Source: Linepithema humile (Eukaryota > Arthropoda > Insecta > Hymenoptera > Formicidae). Taken from it: a stretch of 64,000 bases of DNA. The stretch is from NCBI RefSeq assembly GCF_040581485.1, contig NC_090132.1:21792911-21856910 (forward strand), written 5' to 3'. Of the stretch, positions 36,146-47,830 are shown piece after piece. The position numbers were made by a program, and so were the translations under genes. Within the stretch, counting starts at the first letter, position 1. Each line of letters starts with the position of its first letter. The notes beneath the pieces are model-generated. The model was not told the origin of the DNA, searched no databases, and saw only the letters and a list, made by a program, of their open reading frames with translations.

Positions 36146-37450
36146 AGAGAATGTATTAATCTCTCTTTCTCGTTTTGTATCATAGCAATATACCTTATTG
36201 CTAAATATGAATGCTACAACACTTGTATTAATCGATAAAGAATGTCACTGATAATGTTTCTGCAATATTGTAGACTGCTTTTAAAACTAATGATATTTTA
36301 TCTCAAAATACGTATTTTTTAAACTAATATTATTTTACGAAAGGGTGTAGGTATGAAACTATTAATGGTGCCTTACATATATGCCGAATACATATTGCTT
36401 ATTTGAAAAAGAAGAAGTGCAAAATGCATCAATTCAATTTTTATGATTTTTTAAAGATTTTACTACAATTATTCTTAATATAATCGTATAATTGTATATG
36501 AATATTTTTAGGTTTTATGGTTTTTTAAGAGAAAAAATGTGATGGAAATTTATATGTAAATAAAATATGAAATTGCTACGAATGAGTACATTACTTCCTA
36601 TAATATATATCGACATATACCATATCCATTGTTCGCTTACTTGAGCAAAAGAATTAAAAAAATTGCCGGATTTTACCTTCGCGCGAATTCAAGGTAGACG
36701 TCAATGAGTCATGCCGCCAATTAGGGCAACTTGTTCGACAAAGCCATTTCGACTGCATTTAAACTGCATTCAAAACGTATCCGTTCGTATTTGCTGTTTC
36801 GAAGTCGCAGCGAAAGTTTCATGAAAGGTACGTAACACAAAATTTTATTTTTTTTTAGCTTAATCTAATTATAAGCTTTTTCTATGTTCTATATTTTTTC
36901 CTCAATTTTTTGTATATTTTACTTCGATGCTTGAATATCTACGTATTTATTTTATTGTGGATAGAGAAAATTGAATTCGAAAGAATAGAATTATAGAGTG
37001 CATCTGTAATACGTTTAAATGCGCGCTTCATACACGACACTTCCGGCTGAACTCCTTATCTGACACTCCGAAATGTTGTAGGTATACAATCACAGCTGTT
37101 TTTGAGTTGTGTACGATCCATCGTAAAATGTTGTCAACAAGTAACGTTCGTTTGCAGGTAAATTCGATGTGCCGACGGGCTTGAAGCTGCGGGAAGCCTT
37201 TTCTTCGCGCAACTGCCAACTACTATTGCGTGTTATTAACCTGCACAACTAATTCGGTAAAGTCATTCATTGAGGAAATGCAGTCGTGTATTTACAGATT
37301 CTCTTATTGCATCGTGGGCGTTCTTTTTATAGACAGGCTCTCTGACCTCCTTCTCCTCTTAGAGCGCAGTCGGACTAGCAATTTCTCCTGCGTGCAGACC
37401 ATGCTACGGCCAGTTTTTTAAACAATATATATATATTGACACTCAACGCT
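36146..37450. other. Catalase 3' UTR and spacer
   Basis: No supportable coding exon. Around 36700 lie a CRE-like GACGTCA and an AP-1-like TGAGTCAT within 15 bp, a possible bZIP-responsive site in the promoter of the TCP11L1 unit. A fair GTACGT donor follows at about 36829, so a leader exon may end there. Several open frames at 37.0-37.4 kb are short and show no family resemblance. Confidence 0.5.
36559..36564 (+). terminator. Possible poly(A) signal, catalase
   Basis: AATAAA about 410 nt after the catalase stop, followed by AT-rich sequence. Motif only. Confidence 0.4.
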
Positions 37451-37914
37451 ATGCCAGATAAGTATGTATTATACACAAGCTTTGTTTACATCATAATTTT
37501 TTGTAGACTTACGTCTCCACACAGAAATCTTTTATAAATTTTTTATTTTCTTAATAAAGTTTTATTATATTTATTATAGTGTGCTATTTCATGATTATCA
37601 CAAGTATTAGTGATTGGTTTAATTTGATACTGTCACAGTATGTTTGTCAGTCTTTGTAAGTTGAAAGTGATCAGTATCTCAATATGACTTGATCATGTTT
37701 TGTCAGGAACAAAGTTTTGGTCGGTGCTGGAGTAATATGGGGTGTAACTCTTTGCTGTCTTTTATTTAGTCGCAAGTTACGACCCATGGCATTGTTAAAT
37801 TTCATCCCTGCTATCTTATATTATCGGTCAGTTTATCTTTGTCTGATAACATATACGTTATCAATATTTACATATTTTATGTTTGTTGTGACTAACCCCA
37901 CAAAGGATCTTTAA
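37451..37914 (+). CDS. Small membrane ORF upstream of TCP11L1, or its N-terminal extension
   Basis: ATG at 37451, donor GTATGT after 37461, acceptor TTTGTCAG, then 37707-37914. This gives 72 aa: MPDKNKVLVGAGVIWGVTLC onward, with one clear hydrophobic helix, a basic SRKLRP turn and a second hydrophobic stretch. A GTCAGT donor after 37826 instead joins acceptor 38084 in frame with TCP11L1, adding 47 residues (ending ILYYRNQK) ahead of its usual Met. I do not recognise the peptide. It could be a separate small protein on a shared transcript, an upstream ORF, or a membrane-anchored TCP11L1 form. Confidence 0.4.
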
Positions 37915-38093
37915 AAATGTAATATTGAAATATTTAACTTTCCTAGGCATTTTAGCTAATTATAATAAATAAAAGCTATATGGCCCTTAATCATTTTTCC
38001 AAACTTGATTTGAATTATTTCATTGCTGTTTCCATGTGTCTTTTATTATGAATACAATTTTATTCATTATTGTGATTATACAGCAATCAAAAA

Positions 38094-40019
38094 ATGGAGA
38101 ATGAGGATGAACAGAAACTTAACACAAATGATGCTGGTACATCATCAATGAACTGTGATACTAATGTACATACCACTACACAAAATGAAGTGCAAAATAA
38201 GTACGTAAGCAAAATGTATGACAAATATCTAGTAAAAGTATAACTATATTATTATGAGTTAATTAATGTTAATTACATATGACGATATTATTGTATTAAT
38301 AGGCAACCAACACCAAATTTTATGATGGGAGGATTGGCAGGAGCATCGCCACCAAAATTCGTGTCTTTTGATGAAATTGTAAAAGCTGCCAATGGAATGA
38401 AAAATATGGCCTTAGCGCACGAAATTGCAGTAGATAAAAATTTTCAACTGCAAAAATTGGAACCAGATGATGGTAGTTTTCATAGGCGAGTAAAAGAAAT
38501 AATGCACAAAGCTTTTTGGAATCTGCTGGCGGAGCAGTTGGCTGAAGATCCGCCAGATTATTCGCACGCACTGGTTTTATTGAAAGAAATTAAAGAAGTA
38601 ATAATTTTTTTTCGTTTTTGTAATTACAGTAAAGCCTCGAATGTCGCACAATAACATACTTTCTATTGATTTTAGTCATTGGATGAACTTGTACCACCGC
38701 AAAATTCAAGAATCAAAGAAAATATCAGAGAAGTGCTCGATCTGGACCTGATTAAACAGCAAGCGGAGAAAGGTGTATTAGATTTTCAGCATTATGCGCA
38801 ATACATAATTTCTATTATGAGTAAAATATGCGCGCCAGTTAGAGATGAGAAAATCAGAGAACTTTCACAGCAAGGGGACATAATTGAAACGTTCAAAGGT
38901 GTCATGGAATTGTTGCAGTTAATGAGATTGGACTTGGCAAATTTCACTATCACAATGATGAGGCCAAGTATCATCGCCTCGAGTATCGAATATGAGAAAG
39001 CAAAGTTTGCCGAATTTCTCAAGGTTAATTCAAACGGTTTGCAATATACAGAGAGATGGTTGCTGAGACATTTTGATCCAGAAAAAATTACGGGCTCATC
39101 AGGCGCCAATACTAATAATATAAGACAAATTACTCATTCTTTATTGACAGAGGCGTATCTAGATCTCTTGGAGTGGGATTTCAGCCCGGATGCTGAGGTA
39201 ATATTTTGTTGGAAAATATCGAATTTTATTACTTAACATGTTTATTATAAATTAGATATTTCTTTTAGACGTTGATGTTAGACCAAGGAAGACTTCTGGA
39301 ATTGCGTGATATAATCAGCAGATTGAGTGTCGTCGGTTCTGTGATATTGTTGGTTAATAATACAGTTGGTGCTCCAATTCATGGAATTTCGAGCTTTAAA
39401 AAAAATATTAAGGAACACTTGAACGCGTTGTTGGATTCTGTGCATTCAAACAAGTACATTTCTATTGAGTTTTGTATATATGATCTTTTTTTAATTTTGC
39501 GGACTCAAAATATATTAATATAATTTTTATTTCTGCTGCAGAGATCTAGAAACTGCAATGCCAAATATTGTACTACAAGTTAAAGAAGATGTAAAAACGA
39601 CGTTACAGGAAGTCAATGCTCCAGAGTTATCTCCAGAATTAGAAACATTGCTGGAAGGCCAGATAGCTGATCTTGTGGATACAAAACATAAGATCAGATA
39701 TCTTGTCAGTAAGTATAAAAGTGAGTTTATAAATGTTTAACATGTTTTATTACAAATAAATATGATTTCAGGTTTGCGAATTAGACAATTTCTGCAGAAA
39801 ATCATTCAATCGCAATCCATTGCGCCACAACAAGTACCGCCAGGCCTCTCTTCGCTGCAAGAAGAATTGACGGCCATTGCTGCCCGATTCGTTATACTTG
39901 TTTCACACAATCGCAGCGTATTTGGCGAGTATTATCAAGACATCATTGCAAACGCGCTCGCGAGAAGTGATGTTGACAATAATAAAGAGATACATGGAGC
40001 TCATACAATGGAATTGTAA
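38094..40019 (+). CDS. TCP11L1: T-complex protein 11-like protein 1
   Basis: TCP11-family protein; molecular role not well defined. The paralogue TCP11 acts in sperm, and TCP11-family proteins are all-helical. Exons: 38084-38200 (ATG at 38094), 38303-38597, 38676-39197, 39269-39453, 39542-39708, 39772-40019; phases agree. Starting at MENEDEQKLN gives 507 aa, essentially the length of human TCP11L1 (509 aa). Conserved opening of the domain is ASPPKFVSFDEIV; later the family segment IREVLDLDLIKQQAEKG and LLEWDFSPDAE are seen. The first ~50 residues are polar and likely disordered. An exon upstream can extend the protein with a membrane helix, described separately. Tail-to-tail with RTEL1. Confidence 0.93.
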
Positions 40020-40148
40020 AAAAAAATGGAAAAGATGGGATTAAATATACACAATGTTAGTACACTCGACTCTCGGTTATGTTTGTCATACATGTCGTGA
40101 GATGTGTTCGATACATCAAAGTTGTTTTCAAGCAGTTAAATTTCCTTC

Positions 40149-40154
40149 AATAAA
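40149..40154 (+). terminator. Poly(A) signal AATAAA, TCP11L1
   Basis: AATAAA 130 nt after the TCP11L1 stop. Motif and position only. Confidence 0.5.
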
Positions 40155-40866
40155 GACAGATAAGTATTGAACTGCATTGAGTTTCATTGCTCTACATTTC
40201 TGTTACCAACGTAATAGAATCATTTTTCTTTTTCGATTAGAAAACAATGTGTCGAGGTGCGAGTGTATATAATTTTTCTTACTTATGTCCATTGTACATA
40301 ATGGACGATATTCATAAATTATATATTACATGGTTAACAAAATAGAAAAGATATCTGTATTTATTATTACCGTTTATGATCGTTGATTATATTTATAGTT
40401 ATTAATGATCGATTATTAATAAGTCAATAGAGAGTGCTACGTTCTTTCTTTTTATCTTATGATGGATAGATTTTATTCATAACATTAATGTACGATACAT
40501 CGATAATCGATAATGAAATTAATTACACATGATAATGCCTTTTACTATTCTTTATATTTTAACAAAGTTATATTAAATATAATACTGCTATTTCGCTAAA
40601 ATCAATTTTAGGATGTTATCTCAAAAGTGTAAAAAATGATTCAACTTTCTCAGATCTTACATTTTCGAACTTTTTCTTGATCTCACTATAATGATGCCCG
40701 CATTATTTTACATCCAGTATGGCTTAATTAATCTAATATAAATTTATATAAAAATATTAATAAAAAGATTTTTTTCTTAACTCTTTATTAGTCTCTATTA
40801 AAATTCGTTTAAAAAAGTAAAAATAAGTATATATTTAGTAACCATTGCCTTTCCAGTACTTCCAAG
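40155..40866. other. Convergent spacer between TCP11L1 and RTEL1
   Basis: About 700 bp of AT-rich DNA with short ATCGAT-type palindromes; no coding sequence seen. Both 3' UTR ends probably lie here. Confidence 0.6.
40784..40789 (-). terminator. Possible poly(A) signal, RTEL1
   Basis: TTTATT on the plus strand (AATAAA on minus), about 80 nt past the RTEL1 stop. Motif only. Confidence 0.45.
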
Positions 40867-43800
40867 CTAGGAACATTTTAAATTCTTTATATAATTCTCA
40901 AAGGCTGCAGTATGTTGTTTTTTAAGAAAACTTTGAAATCCTAAAAAGAAAAAAATATTTCTTTGGTCAAATTTCTTTTTATCTTATAACTTCAGAGATT
41001 ATGTTTGCTTTTCTTATAGTCTTCTTATTTCTTCAGTTTATTGATTTGTAAAAGAAATACTTACCTATAAATAAATATTGTAGTTTCCCAGTCGGTGGAA
41101 ATAAACCTGACAATACTTTCAATAATTCGTCAAAATCTCCATTTTGTGTATAGCTTTGTATTATACTTGCAAATATTTTATAATCACTCGCTGATAAAGC
41201 TCGTTTTACCTTCAAAAATTATTTAGATTATTAATGAAATTAAATAATTTTTTTCCACATAAATGATATCGAATTGTTATGTACTTACATCTTTCAAATA
41301 TTGTTTTCCCAATGTCTTTTTATCGTCTTTATTCGCTTCTTTATCGTTTTGCGCAGGATTTATACAAATACTTTCTGAAGTTATTGAGGAAGAAGTCGAA
41401 GGACCAGAAAAATACGAATTAATTCCAGATGGTAAAATATTAATTTTTCTTCTTTTTATAGCTGGTTGATCAGTTCTTTGTCTTGTTAATTCGCACGTAC
41501 TCTGATCTTTTAAATTGCAAGTACCAAAATTAATTTCAAGTGGTGATTCTGGCTGTTTATTTTTTGAGGTTTCGTCTAAATACATATCGATGTTAAAATT
41601 ATTCTTAGTAGATTCTTCTGTCGTTGAACTGTGATTTCCTTTTTGTTTGAGAGAACGAGATACTGTTGTTTCAAAAGTAGCACCCACAGCAGGCAGTGAT
41701 ATATCATCGTTCCCATATTGTGCATAAGTAATACTAGGTTGTGGCAGCTAGACATTGTCGATATAAGTTAAACAAAACTGTTAGATAATTAGATACACTT
41801 AATTAAAATGAAAACTTACAGTATTCTCCGCGTTCCTAAAAAAGTCTCGTAGCTCTTTCGTAATCATTCCGAAATTCGTAAACTTCTTTATGTACGGTTT
41901 GAGCCAGGCAGACAACTGTTTCTTGAAATTTGGATTTTCAAATCTACAATCACAGAGTATTACAGCACCATAATCACTTTTGTGTCTGATTATCCTGCCG
42001 ATGGCTTGATTGACAGTTCGCGACGCCTCAAGTTGATACCATTCTTGCCCAGTTAAGCCCTGAATATTAAATTTATTCATCGATCTTATTAGATTACTAT
42101 AATTTTTTATCAAAATTAAAAGAAATATAGTTTATACTTCTTTCTCTGCAGTTCTTATTTCCTCCAAATATCTCTGCTTCAGCATAACTCGCGGGTCTTT
42201 TAAAGGAGGAAATGGAAGACCAATGATTAATACAGCTCTACCGTTTGCATTAGCAAAATCCAGTCCTTCGCTGACTTTTCCTCTGCACACAGCCATGAAA
42301 ACCGCTCCCTTGCAGGATGGATCTCTAATTTTTTGATAATATTCATTCATCACGTTGACAAGTCCGTCTTTGGAATTGGGTTCTACATAAATGGGCTATC
42401 GTTCGGTAATTAGTATAACGTATCATAAAATATAGTTTTACATAATGAATACATGTTACACGTTTTTTACCTTACGTTCAGCAATCTGCGTCCACAAACC
42501 CATATTTTGCCATTCATCCCTACACTTCCTCATAATTGGATACGAAGGAAAGAAGATTAACAATCCATGAGGGACGATACAGCTGAAGTTGTACACCGTC
42601 CTTCCAAGAGACGCAATATATTTCGGGTCATTCCTGTAAAAGTAAGATATGAATAATAAAGAAATTGTATCATTATGCTTAATTATATTCACCTTGTGTT
42701 GTAGGAGGAATTGAGCGGATGATTGTCTGGTCCTTGACTAAGAACACCAACACACACTTGTTCCTTTGTTACAATGTGCGGATTTTCCAGTTGAACTGTG
42801 ATTGGTATACCAAGTTCCGATATGAATGGTTTTAAGGGAGACAATGTACCACTCGTGAGTATTACTGAACGTACTCCCTGTTCTACCATTTGCTCCATAC
42901 TGTAAGATGTTTGTCATACGATTATATTTATGATGATAAGAAAATCAATATTGTTTCGTTAAATGATATATACCCAAAGCCAGGGCTGAAACACCAGTAA
43001 CTAATAAGCTTTCCGTCGGTTTTTGTCGTCTTTTTGCTCTCCCAAACGTCATTTTTGTAATTCTTCTTTTGCTCTTCGGATTGTATATGGACTTTGTAAC
43101 AACGTTTCACTTTTTCCTTATGACGTACGATATTAGTGCTGTTATTAAAAGCAGTTCTTAATAAATCATTGAATTTTTGCAGCGCGTTTCCTTTTCTTGC
43201 AAACGGCGAAGTACTGGTCGTCGTCAGATACAAAATAATCTTTTCTAATTTGTCTATCACAATTTGTTCCTTTCCATGTGTCAACTGTTACAGAAATTAT
43301 GAATACACAATAATAGTATATATTATATTGATAATTTTACTTAATAAAATAAAAAAAGTATTACTTCAATTTTCTCAAGTAGTTCAAAAATATATCCACC
43401 AGGAAAAGTGTCTCCTTCTGTACGATTTTTTAATTCAATGGAATCGATTGCTTTTTCCAGTTCCAAAAACATCGCCTTTAAGATGCATAAGTCCTCTGCT
43501 GTGAAATCTTTCTGAACATTATTCTCTGATAAAAAGTCATTCTGCAAATCTGTTTCCTTAGCCATGTCTTGCATTACACCAGTTACTTCGTCAATGCACA
43601 ATGCAACATCTGTACTACTTATCTGTATAAATATACACAATATTAAGTTAGAATACATATAAAGTGCTCAAAGAAAGAATTTGTTTCTGTGTACCTGTAA
43701 TGATGCTGCCTCTTCGCAAACTTTTTCAACATTGTGAGCTTCATCCAGTAAAACCACGGTATTTTGTAAATCTATACCCTGTGTCTTTCGTGTCTTAGGA

Positions 43801-44980
43801 TCTAGTAAATAATTGTAGGGCATGAAAACGATATCTGCACTCTGTTTTAACTCTTTTGCCAAAAAGTATGGACAACATTTATGCTTCTGTCCGATTTTAA
43901 CTAAATCTTCTATATCTAACACTTCCTGTTTAAACATGGGATCATCCTTTCTGAAGAGATGGGAATTTATAGAATATGTTTTTACTTGCTATTTATTGTG
44001 ATTAAAAAATTGCACATGCTAAAGACTATACATACCTGGTCTCAACATTATTATAATAAAAACACGTTCTTGACTTTACTTTAGAATGACACATGTGTAT
44101 TTTGTTAAAAGCACTTGCTTCTTTAGAAACTTCTGGATGAATGCATAGCTGATCTCGAGATCCTAACACAGCAGTAGCCACATGCTTGTATGATGTTCTC
44201 TTCAACTCGTGCATAGCTTGAGATAATTGAGAATGAGTTCTAGAAGCATAAATAATTTTGGGCATAGCCCAGCCAAAATTCTGAACATTATCTGGTACTC
44301 CAGCTGCTTTGTCAAGCCCATTGGTTAAATATTTAAAAAAATGTCCCCCAGAGTCCACTTTTTGAATTGCACCCGCTATTACTTGTGCTTGTAATTGAGC
44401 TTTCTTTGTCAACAGCCAACTTAAAGTGGAACACAAGAGGCTGAGAGTTTTTCCAGTGCCTGTGAAATAATCATTTCATTAATAAAAAGCTAGTAAAGAA
44501 CAGCTTTAATAATTATTACATAATTTAATAAAAAGAAAAGAAATATCAAGAATATAAAAAAAACAAAAGATAAAAGAATAAAACATATTAATCAAACAGT
44601 TTCATTTTGCATCTTTTTTCTACATAAAACTGTTTCTAAAATTGCAAATTAATAGCAAATTTAAAATTATGTTTTTATAATTTAATTAAATTATATATTA
44701 TCATTTAAAAGAAATATAGAATTTTAAACTTAAATCTTTTTTTTTAATGCTATTGTTATTTGCAATATTTTATAAACACTAAATTTATTTTCTAGGACAC
44801 TAAACCTCTCTTTCTAAATTGACAATCATGCACGTGTACTGATATACCTGTGGGAGACTCCAAAACACCATGTTGACCATTTTGTAGGCATTCTATCACT
44901 TTTTTCATATATTCCTCTTGTACTGAATACGGTTTAAAAGGAAAGGTCACAATAATATCGTTAATTGTGATATCAGGCAT
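40867..44980 (-). CDS. RTEL1: Regulator of telomere elongation helicase 1
   Basis: Superfamily 2 iron-sulphur DNA helicase that unwinds D-loops, T-loops and G-quadruplexes. Exons (5' to 3'): 44848-44980, 44036-44459, 43695-43950, 43365-43622, 42974-43284, 42693-42899, 42471-42633, 42138-42395, 41820-42059, 41289-41747, 41065-41209, 40867-40940; phases agree, 975 aa. N-terminus MPDITINDIIVTFPFKPY matches RTEL1 rather than DDX11. Walker A ESPTGTGKT spans an exon junction; FeS cysteines occur in LGSRDQLC, HMC, SRTC and CCPYF; DEAH box in VVLLDEAHN; SGTLSP, CRGKVSEGLDF and QAIGRIIRH motifs follow. The last exons encode one harmonin-like domain ending GFQSFLKKQHTAAFENY. Human RTEL1 continues with a second harmonin domain, a PIP box and (in one isoform) a RING; none is seen here. 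Confidence 0.95.
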
Positions 44981-46303
44981 CTCGGGAATTGATTGAACAA
45001 CAGCTGCTTCTACAGAAGATGCTTTTTCCCGCCAGAATGATTACCCAACCTGACATCTGACATGGATTCTGAACATTTTTCTTGTGCCTTCTCTACACTT
45101 TCTGCATTTAATGTAAGAATGAAATAAATGTATACGCAACTTTGAAGAGGAAAAGAAAGAAATAACAAAGTGTAAAAAGTGTAGTCGAATAAATAACCTG
45201 CTTATAAAATTTACGATTTATTAAGGATGTTTCGTAATTTGAGTTTGAATGATAAATGCAGATAAGAATTGTGGCGCAGTGCGAAAGTCGATTCAGATTG
45301 TTCATTTATCTTGGGTACTTATGTTCGCGATAATGATTGCGTGTGATGAGCTGCCTGAAAAAAAGCAGGCGCCACTACACTTCGAGGGGTGACGACTCGA
45401 GAATAAGGTTAGTCGCGTTAATCAGCTGATGAGTTTCTGACTGGCGGCGAATCGCACCGGGATTTGTGTAACAGGTTTGCGTCTTTTTACATTATTTCAT
45501 GAGGTTTGTTTGCCCCCAAATGGAATCGTAGAGCTTCTCTAGCGTGTTCAAAGCGGGAAAGATGAATTGGATAATATAATAGTCGTATATAATTTTGTCA
45601 TGTGATTGGTCAAAGATCGAAAACCATTGGTTTATTGACCTCTAAAGTAACTTGCAATATGGCATGCAAATTAAATCGAAAGATAACAAGCAAACATTTG
45701 CAAGTAAAAAATATGTATTTATTGATAAGAATTTTTCAGATCTGTGAGATCTATTGAGATTTTTGAGATTAATGTTTTTAAAACTTTGAATAAATCACAT
45801 AAAAACATATAGTTTATTTATAAGTTTGTTGACAATCTATTTCTGAAAAGATAGCTGGAAATCGAATATTTACAAAAGATTTATTCGAATTTAACAAAGA
45901 TGAAGTTATTTTTCGGTGATTATGTGAAATAAAAAGAGTCGATGTCGCGAGCTTATCTTGAAGACATGAATGTGCTTGTTTGTGTTTTGTTGCAGATAAA
46001 AGTGCGGAGGCGTTTATTGGAATGAAATATCTGTTCATATTTTTAAATTTCATGTTTTTTAATTATATTTAATTTTTTTTATTTAATTGATGCACTGCTC
46101 CATTTTTTGATAATATATTATAACAGAAGTATATTTATTTTTGGTAGTGCAATAAAAATATAATATAAATTTAAATGTAATTAACACATTTACAAATATT
46201 TAAAAAAATACTAATTCTGTTCTATAACTGCTTATTTTACAGTGCAATTACAATTAACATATTTACTCCACGATATACATACATATATACATACATATAC
46301 ATC
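44981..46303. other. Head-to-head spacer between RTEL1 and GNPDA
   Basis: Contains the RTEL1 5' leader, including a CTTCTGTAG acceptor-like site just upstream of the ATG, so a noncoding first exon is likely. A more GC-rich interval follows at 45.3-45.55 kb, then AT-rich DNA up to the GNPDA start. No coding exon supported. Confidence 0.5.
45023..45033 (-). promoter_or_regulatory. E2F/DREAM-like site upstream of RTEL1
   Basis: TTTTTCCCGCC on the plus strand, 43-53 bp upstream of the RTEL1 ATG, a good match to the E2F consensus TTTSSCGC. This fits S-phase control of a replication/telomere helicase. The motif is seen; its activity is inferred. Confidence 0.45.
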
Positions 46304-47565
46304 ATGCGCTTAGTAATTTGTGACACAGTGGATTATGTCGCAGAATGGTCTGCAAAGTATGTTTTGAAAAGAATCAATGATTTCCATCCTAATGAGAACA
46401 AGTATTTTGTTCTCGGTCTTCCTACAGGTACACAATAATTCAATTACCTTTACTTTTTAACTTTCATATTTTGTTTAACATCATTAATAGCATAGTGATT
46501 AATATCATATTATCTTATTTGTTTTTGTGTCCTTTTCATTGTTTAGGTAGTACACCTTTGGGAATGTACAAAAAACTTATAGAATATTATCAACAAGGCA
46601 AAATTTCTTTCAAATATGTTAAGACGTTTAACATGGACGAGTATGTAGACTTACCGAGAGATCATCCAGAGTCTTATCACTATTATATGTACAACAACTT
46701 CTTCAAACATATAGATATTGATCCGGGAAATGTGCATATACTTGATGGAAATGTGACGAATCTTGAAAAAGAGTGCAATGATTTTGAACAAAAAATTAAA
46801 GAAGCTGGTGGAATAGAATTGTTCATTGGAGGTACATTAGTAATTTTTGATTAAAAAGTAAAGATCTTTAATTATAATAAATTTGCAAATAAATGTCTGA
46901 AAATGTAATATAGAAATTGAAAAAAAATTATTTTAGAAATTTTAATAATTTAAAACAAAAAATTTTTTTTAATTGATAGGCATTGGTCCAGATGGACACA
47001 TAGCTTTCAATGAGCCGGGCTCATCGTTAGCTTCTCGCACTAGAGTGAAAACTCTTGCGCAAGATACTTTGGAGGCTAACGCGAGATTTTTCGGAAATGA
47101 TATTGCCAAGGTGCCAAAACAGGCTCTAACTGTGGGCGTCGGCACCGTGATGGATGCTAAGGAAGTAGTGATTCTTATTACGGGATCTCATAAGGCTTTT
47201 GCTCTTTACAAAACAATAGAGGAGGGTATTAATCATATGTGGACAGTATCTGCGTTTCAACAACATCCACGTACGCTTATAATCTGTGATGAAGATGCGA
47301 CTTTGGAATTACGCGTGAAAACGGTTAAATATTTCAAGGTAATCCATATCTCGTATATTGACTTAGCACTTTTTTACTTGCCACAAAACGCATATGTTGA
47401 TGAAATTGAGAGATTTAGAAACTCTATCCTATTATAATATATACAACATAGAAACGCTATTTAGTGTTTAATTTGTATAATATTTAGGGGCTCAGTGATG
47501 TACATCGCAAATTGATTGAGGAAGATGGAAATGCAATTCCACGCCGTACAGTGCAAAACAATTAA
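46304..47565 (+). CDS. GNPDA1: Glucosamine-6-phosphate isomerase (deaminase)
   Basis: Converts glucosamine-6-phosphate to fructose-6-phosphate plus ammonia, the catabolic exit of the hexosamine pathway that feeds chitin and glycan synthesis; cytosolic. Exons: 46304-46427, 46547-46831, 46980-47338, 47488-47565; phases agree, 281 aa. Start MRLVICDTVDYVAEW matches the family. Substrate-binding loop LGLPTGSTP, catalytic Asp in FNMDEYV, and the active-site run IGPDGHIAFNEPGSS with the Asp, His and Glu used by NagB-type enzymes. The catalytic core is complete by exon 3; the last exon only supplies the C-terminal helix and tail (GLSDVHRKLIEEDGN). A second candidate terminal exon lies at 47777-47830. 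Confidence 0.96.
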
Positions 47566-47776
47566 AATGGTAGTTATCTCGATGACCTTTATGATAAATC
47601 AAAATTTTTTGAATTATTAACAGTAATACATATCCATTTTCCTTCCTATTCTCTAAAAAATATGCTGTATATAATGCGCAATGAACTATGTTTGCCTTAC
47701 CTACATTTATAAATTTATTGTAAAAACTATAATTAAAACTGTAGAAAAAATCTAAAATATATCATTTTGTTTGCAG

Positions 47777-47830
47777 AATTTATGGGGTATTCATAGCAAA
47801 TTGATCGAACAAGATAATCGAGCAACATAA
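47777..47830 (+). other. Second candidate terminal exon of GNPDA
   Basis: After a TTTGTTTGCAG acceptor, phase 0: NLWGIHSKLIEQDNRAT then TAA. It resembles the first terminal exon (IHSKLIEQD versus VHRKLIEED) and would join exon 3 (ending KYFK) in frame, giving a 273-aa form with a shorter tail. Likely a duplicated, mutually exclusive last exon. Confidence 0.6.

Noticed and set aside
36964..37430. Small frames before the TCP11L1 unit (about 60 codons each, both strands)
   Set aside because: Short, unsupported by motifs or consistent splice sites; expected by chance at this length.
40867..44980. DDX11/ChlR1 as an alternative identity for the helicase
   Set aside because: The N-terminus MPDITINDI..FPFKPY, the LGSRDQLCIHPEV block and the harmonin-like C-terminal exons fit RTEL1, not DDX11.
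45814..46053. 79-codon minus-strand frame in the RTEL1/GNPDA spacer
   Set aside because: AT-rich, no splice or promoter context, no family resemblance.
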